A stretch of 64,000 nt of DNA. It comes from Aeromonas sp. FDAARGOS 1405 (GTDB lineage: Bacteria > Pseudomonadota > Gammaproteobacteria > Enterobacterales > Aeromonadaceae). The stretch's first letter is position 1, and each line of letters opens with the position of its first letter. The stretch spans positions 4,456,882-4,520,881 of the forward strand of contig NZ_CP077311.1 in assembly GCF_019048265.1 (NCBI RefSeq), given 5' to 3'. Below the pieces are notes generated by a model. The model was not told where the DNA came from. It was given only the letters and a program-made list of their open reading frames with translations, and did no database searches. Below, one piece after another: positions 61,364-64,000 of the stretch. The translations under genes and the position numbers were made by a program.

Positions 61364-63458
61364 ATCCGCGCGTCGGTAACCGCTGACCAAAGTGACGCTT
61401 TAAACACTCCCTCAGCCGCGACAAGGTGATGGGTTTGGCGAGAAAATCATCCATCCCCTGTTCCAAACAGCACGCCTTGTCCTCCGCCATGGCATTGGCG
61501 GTCAATGCAATGATGGGCATGGTGTAACCAAGCTCACGCAATCGTCTCGTCGCCTCCAGTCCATCCATCAGCGGCATCCGCATATCCATCAGGATCAGAT
61601 CAGGTTGCTGCTCATCCACCTGCGCCAGCGCCTCCAGACCATTGGCAGCCAGCCGTACCTTGCCCACCAGTTTTTGCAGCATCAGCGATACCACCAGCTG
61701 ATTTACCGGGCTGTCCTCCACCACTAGTACGTCCAGTGGCAACAAGGGCTGATCACTCTCCTCTCGCAGGGGTTGGCAATGGCAAGGCAGTGCCATGCCC
61801 GGCAGCTCGAACCAGAAACAGCTTCCCTTGCCCGGCTCACTCTTCAGGTGGATCTCTCCCCCCATAAGCGTCACCAGACGCTTGCTGATGGCAAGACCCA
61901 GGCCGGTACCGGAAAAGCGGCGAGTCGCAGAATTATCAACCTGGGAGAAGGGCTCAAACAAGGTGGGTAGATCTGCCCTGGCGATCCCTATCCCGGTATC
62001 GGAGACAGAGACCCGCAACCTCTCATCCTGCCAGCCCAGATGTAGATTAACCTCCCCCTGCTCGGTAAATTTGAGGGCGTTGTCCAGCAGATTGCCCATC
62101 ACCTGAGAAAGGCGCATCGGATCCCCCTGCAACTCGGCAGGGACAGCCTCATCTACCCGATAGTTCAGTGCAATCCCCTTGGATTCAGCACGACTCTGCA
62201 AAGGGTCAATAATGGACTGGCATAACTGGATCGGTTGCAGGGTCTCGCAGCGAAACACCAGGGTTTGCGACTCGATTTTCGAAAAATCGAGCACGTCATC
62301 GATGATGGTCTGTAGCAATCGCGCCGAGTGGGTTGCGTGGCGTAGCAGTTGCTTCTGCTCGGGAGCCAGCTCGGCGTGCAGCACCAGGTCGAGCATCCCC
62401 AGCACTGCATTCATGGGGGAGCGGATCTCGTGGGTCATCATGGCGAGAAACTGGGATTTGGCACGGTTGGCCGCTTCTGCATCATCCCGTGCGCGGGCCA
62501 GCTCCTCTTCACGGCGGATCTGGTGGCTGATATCACGTGCGGTACCACGATATCCGGTAAAAGTCCCTTCATGATCAAAACAGGGTTCGGCACTCACCTC
62601 CATCCAGCGTGGGCCATCGAGCATCGCAACCTGCATGCGTACAGCCCGGACCGGTTTACGCTTCTCCAATAGTTCAAGATATACCTGTGACTCGGTGCTC
62701 TGCTTGTTGCAAACATAGTCATAGAGGGTTGGCCGGGTCGCCAGCGGGGTCATATCGTCAAGGTAACCTGGCTCGGAAGCATAGCTGAGCCGATGTTCGG
62801 CATCCGTCTCCCAGAACCAGTCGGAGGCCATGGCGGCAAAACTGCGAAAACGGCGTTCACTGGCCTGCAGCGCCTCGGTTTTCACTGCGACCTGTTCTTG
62901 CAAACGGGCCCGATAGGTGATGTTGACCAATGCCTGGGCGATAAGCGGACGGCAACGCTCCATGGCGGCCTTGCTGGTGAGATCAAATGTGCCCGCCCGG
63001 GCGTGGCGGCAGATGAGGGTGGCGGTAAAACCGGGAGCCTGCAGCCCGGTCAGCATTACGCTGGACCAGCCCGGCTCGCTAGCCAGCGGCGCCAGCTCAG
63101 GCAGCTGGGAAGGATCGTAAATCACCAGAGTTTCACCCGCTATGGCGCGGGCAAATGCCGGGGTCATGAGCCAGTTGCGGGCAGAGCGCATCGGCTCGGT
63201 ACTGAGGTGGGTAACGCCTTGCTCGCCACTCCAGGCCACCACATCTGCGTGCTCAAAGCCGATAAAGGGTTTGAGCACTTGAATAAGGCTCTCCAGCACC
63301 TGCTCCAGCGTTTTGGCATCAGCTAATGTAGCTACCCCTTTCAACAGGGTATGGGATTCATGGCGATACTTGGCCTCGCGCTCACGACAACGCATAAGGT
63401 CGACCAGAGTCGTCTGCAGTTTGTCACCAAGCGCTTCCAGTTCACTGTTGCCAATCAT
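61362..63458 (-). CDS. Hybrid histidine kinase with receiver domain (NahK-like)
   Basis: 698 residues, starting at the ATG at 63458 (AGGA 9 bases upstream; a TTG at 63479 is possible). The N-terminal part holds a GAF-like region (about 20-180), a PAS domain (about 210-330, ending in a PAC-like SAEPCFDHEGTFTGYRGTAR), then the HisKA dimerisation helix with phospho-His in MMTHEIRSPMNAVLG, a HATPase domain (NLLDNALKFTEQGEV, GTGLGLAISKRLV), and a C-terminal receiver with Asp in DLILMDMRMPLMDG. No output domain. It directly follows the FIST gene, 17 bases away. Architecture and neighbour fit NahK-type kinases controlled by NO-sensing NosP. Confidence 0.88.
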   Translation of the reverse strand: MIGNSELEALGDKLQTTLVDLMRCREREAKYRHESHTLLKGVATLADAKTLEQVLESLIQVLKPFIGFEHADVVAWSGEQGVTHLSTEPMRSARNWLMTPAFARAIAGETLVIYDPSQLPELAPLASEPGWSSVMLTGLQAPGFTATLICRHARAGTFDLTSKAAMERCRPLIAQALVNITYRARLQEQVAVKTEALQASERRFRSFAAMASDWFWETDAEHRLSYASEPGYLDDMTPLATRPTLYDYVCNKQSTESQVYLELLEKRKPVRAVRMQVAMLDGPRWMEVSAEPCFDHEGTFTGYRGTARDISHQIRREEELARARDDAEAANRAKSQFLAMMTHEIRSPMNAVLGMLDLVLHAELAPEQKQLLRHATHSARLLQTIIDDVLDFSKIESQTLVFRCETLQPIQLCQSIIDPLQSRAESKGIALNYRVDEAVPAELQGDPMRLSQVMGNLLDNALKFTEQGEVNLHLGWQDERLRVSVSDTGIGIARADLPTLFEPFSQVDNSATRRFSGTGLGLAISKRLVTLMGGEIHLKSEPGKGSCFWFELPGMALPCHCQPLREESDQPLLPLDVLVVEDSPVNQLVVSLMLQKLVGKVRLAANGLEALAQVDEQQPDLILMDMRMPLMDGLEATRRLRELGYTMPIIALTANAMAEDKACCLEQGMDDFLAKPITLSRLRECLKRHFGQRLPTRG

Positions 63459-63475
63459 CTTGTATCCTGCTCTGC

Positions 63476-64000
63476 TCAACTGGTCAGAAAGATCACACTC
63501 GATACCATCAGATTGCCATGGGCGAGCTCACCATGAGGCAAGCGCCCCTGTTCACCGAATGTAAAGGGAGTAATAAACGGAACTTTGCCAAGACGTGCCT
63601 GACTTTGTTCAACAAACTGGCACAACATATCACCTAGCGCCAAACGGCAACCAGCACAAAAGATAATAAGCGCGCCTATCGGCAGCAGCTCGGCATCGAC
63701 ACCATAGGCAGGTTCGATCCGAATAGCGTTAAGGCTGCGCTGCAACAGCCCCTCCTGGCTGCTGTACATCAGCAGCAGGCGCTCCCCTTGCACCACATCG
63801 GTAAAAAGCCGCAGCCCCCCCTGTTCGGTCACCGCCTCGGGATGGGAGAGCTTGTAGTAAGGAATGCCATCAAGAGCCCCCACCTGACGGGCCAGCGGGG
63901 TGAGCGTGGTCTCCCGCAAAATCGCCCCCACCGGCCAGGACTGCTCGCGCCCGCACCATCGGGCATAGACCTCAGCGGCGGGCAGGTGATCGATGGTGAG
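63476..64000 (-). CDS. FIST-domain protein (NosP-like), 5' end outside the window
   Basis: The frame is open for 175 codons to the window edge, so the N-terminal half is missing. What remains corresponds to the C-terminal FIST domain, with ALIIFCAGCRLALGDMLCQ and a terminal LPHGELAHGNLMVSSVIFLTS. NosP proteins of this family bind heme and respond to nitric oxide, and pair with hybrid kinases; the heme ligand is not readable because the N-terminus is absent. The kinase start lies 17 bases downstream, so the two are co-transcribed. Other FIST proteins sense small molecules such as amino acids. Confidence 0.82.
   Translation of the reverse strand, partial: LTIDHLPAAEVYARWCGREQSWPVGAILRETTLTPLARQVGALDGIPYYKLSHPEAVTEQGGLRLFTDVVQGERLLLMYSSQEGLLQRSLNAIRIEPAYGVDAELLPIGALIIFCAGCRLALGDMLCQFVEQSQARLGKVPFITPFTFGEQGRLPHGELAHGNLMVSSVIFLTS

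Noticed and set aside
1..64000. CRISPR arrays, tRNA, rRNA, insertion sequences, prophage
   Set aside because: No spaced direct repeats, no tRNA-like cloverleaf or rRNA sequence, and no transposase or integrase was recognised.

Overview
The window is a chromosomal segment of a GC-rich gammaproteobacterium. Protein content (FabV, Lpp ending in TSYKK, periplasmic NapFDAGHBC, NarQ/NarP, PurU, OlsF-type acyltransferase) and codon use (mostly G/C third positions) fit Aeromonas best. This is an inference from recognition, not from a search. About 60 genes are supported. I see no rRNA, tRNA, insertion sequence, prophage or CRISPR array, and the segment reads as core genome.

Left third (1-26 kb): a truncated SLC13/DASS transporter; MaoC-type hydratase; rlmF; an NlpC/P60 lipoprotein; an Sfp-type phosphopantetheinyl transferase overlapping cnoX; lpp; ribB behind an FMN riboswitch; purU; a YdgA-like protein; cardiolipin synthase; a DUF1439 protein; a GNAT; a lytic transglycosylase; aqpZ with a consensus CRP palindrome upstream; alaA; a YfcC carrier; fabV; a histidine phosphatase. 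Then comes a divergent sulfur/serine amino-acid module: ridA, a CyuA/YhaM-type desulfidase and a YheO/DauR-type regulator on one strand, with a YhaO/DlsT-type transporter on the other. A chemoreceptor follows.

Middle (26-42 kb): two small unknown proteins; speA with an unusually long, structured and gene-free upstream region; pepT; a two-domain ornithine-lipid synthase (olsF); a selenoprotein-W-like Rdx protein; a stand-alone adenosylhomocysteinase-like protein; yceI with a membrane partner and a divergent LysR regulator; fhs; a second chemoreceptor; folE.

Right third (42-64 kb) is a molybdenum and nitrate-respiration locus. moeAB; a minus-strand run moaB-moaC-moaD-(31-codon MoaD-tail ORF)-moaE-modA-modB-modC; the napFDAGHBC operon for periplasmic nitrate reductase; moaA behind a Moco riboswitch; and the nitrate sensor/regulator pair narQ-narP transcribed away from moaA. 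The genes cooperate: ModABC imports molybdate, MoaABCDE and MoeAB build the cofactor, NapA uses it, and NarQP senses the substrate. At the right edge a FIST-domain protein and a hybrid histidine kinase form a NosP/NahK-like pair that may sense nitric oxide, a by-product of nitrate respiration.

The most unusual observation is the 31-codon ORF between moaD and moaE. It repeats the C-terminal end of MoaD (GDEVAFF...PVT.GG) with a good ribosome-binding site, and its aligned codons differ from moaD only at synonymous third positions. Other points worth checking are a candidate small RNA with a strong terminator next to the hybrid kinase gene, the long speA leader, and a second local duplication at the 3' end of napD.
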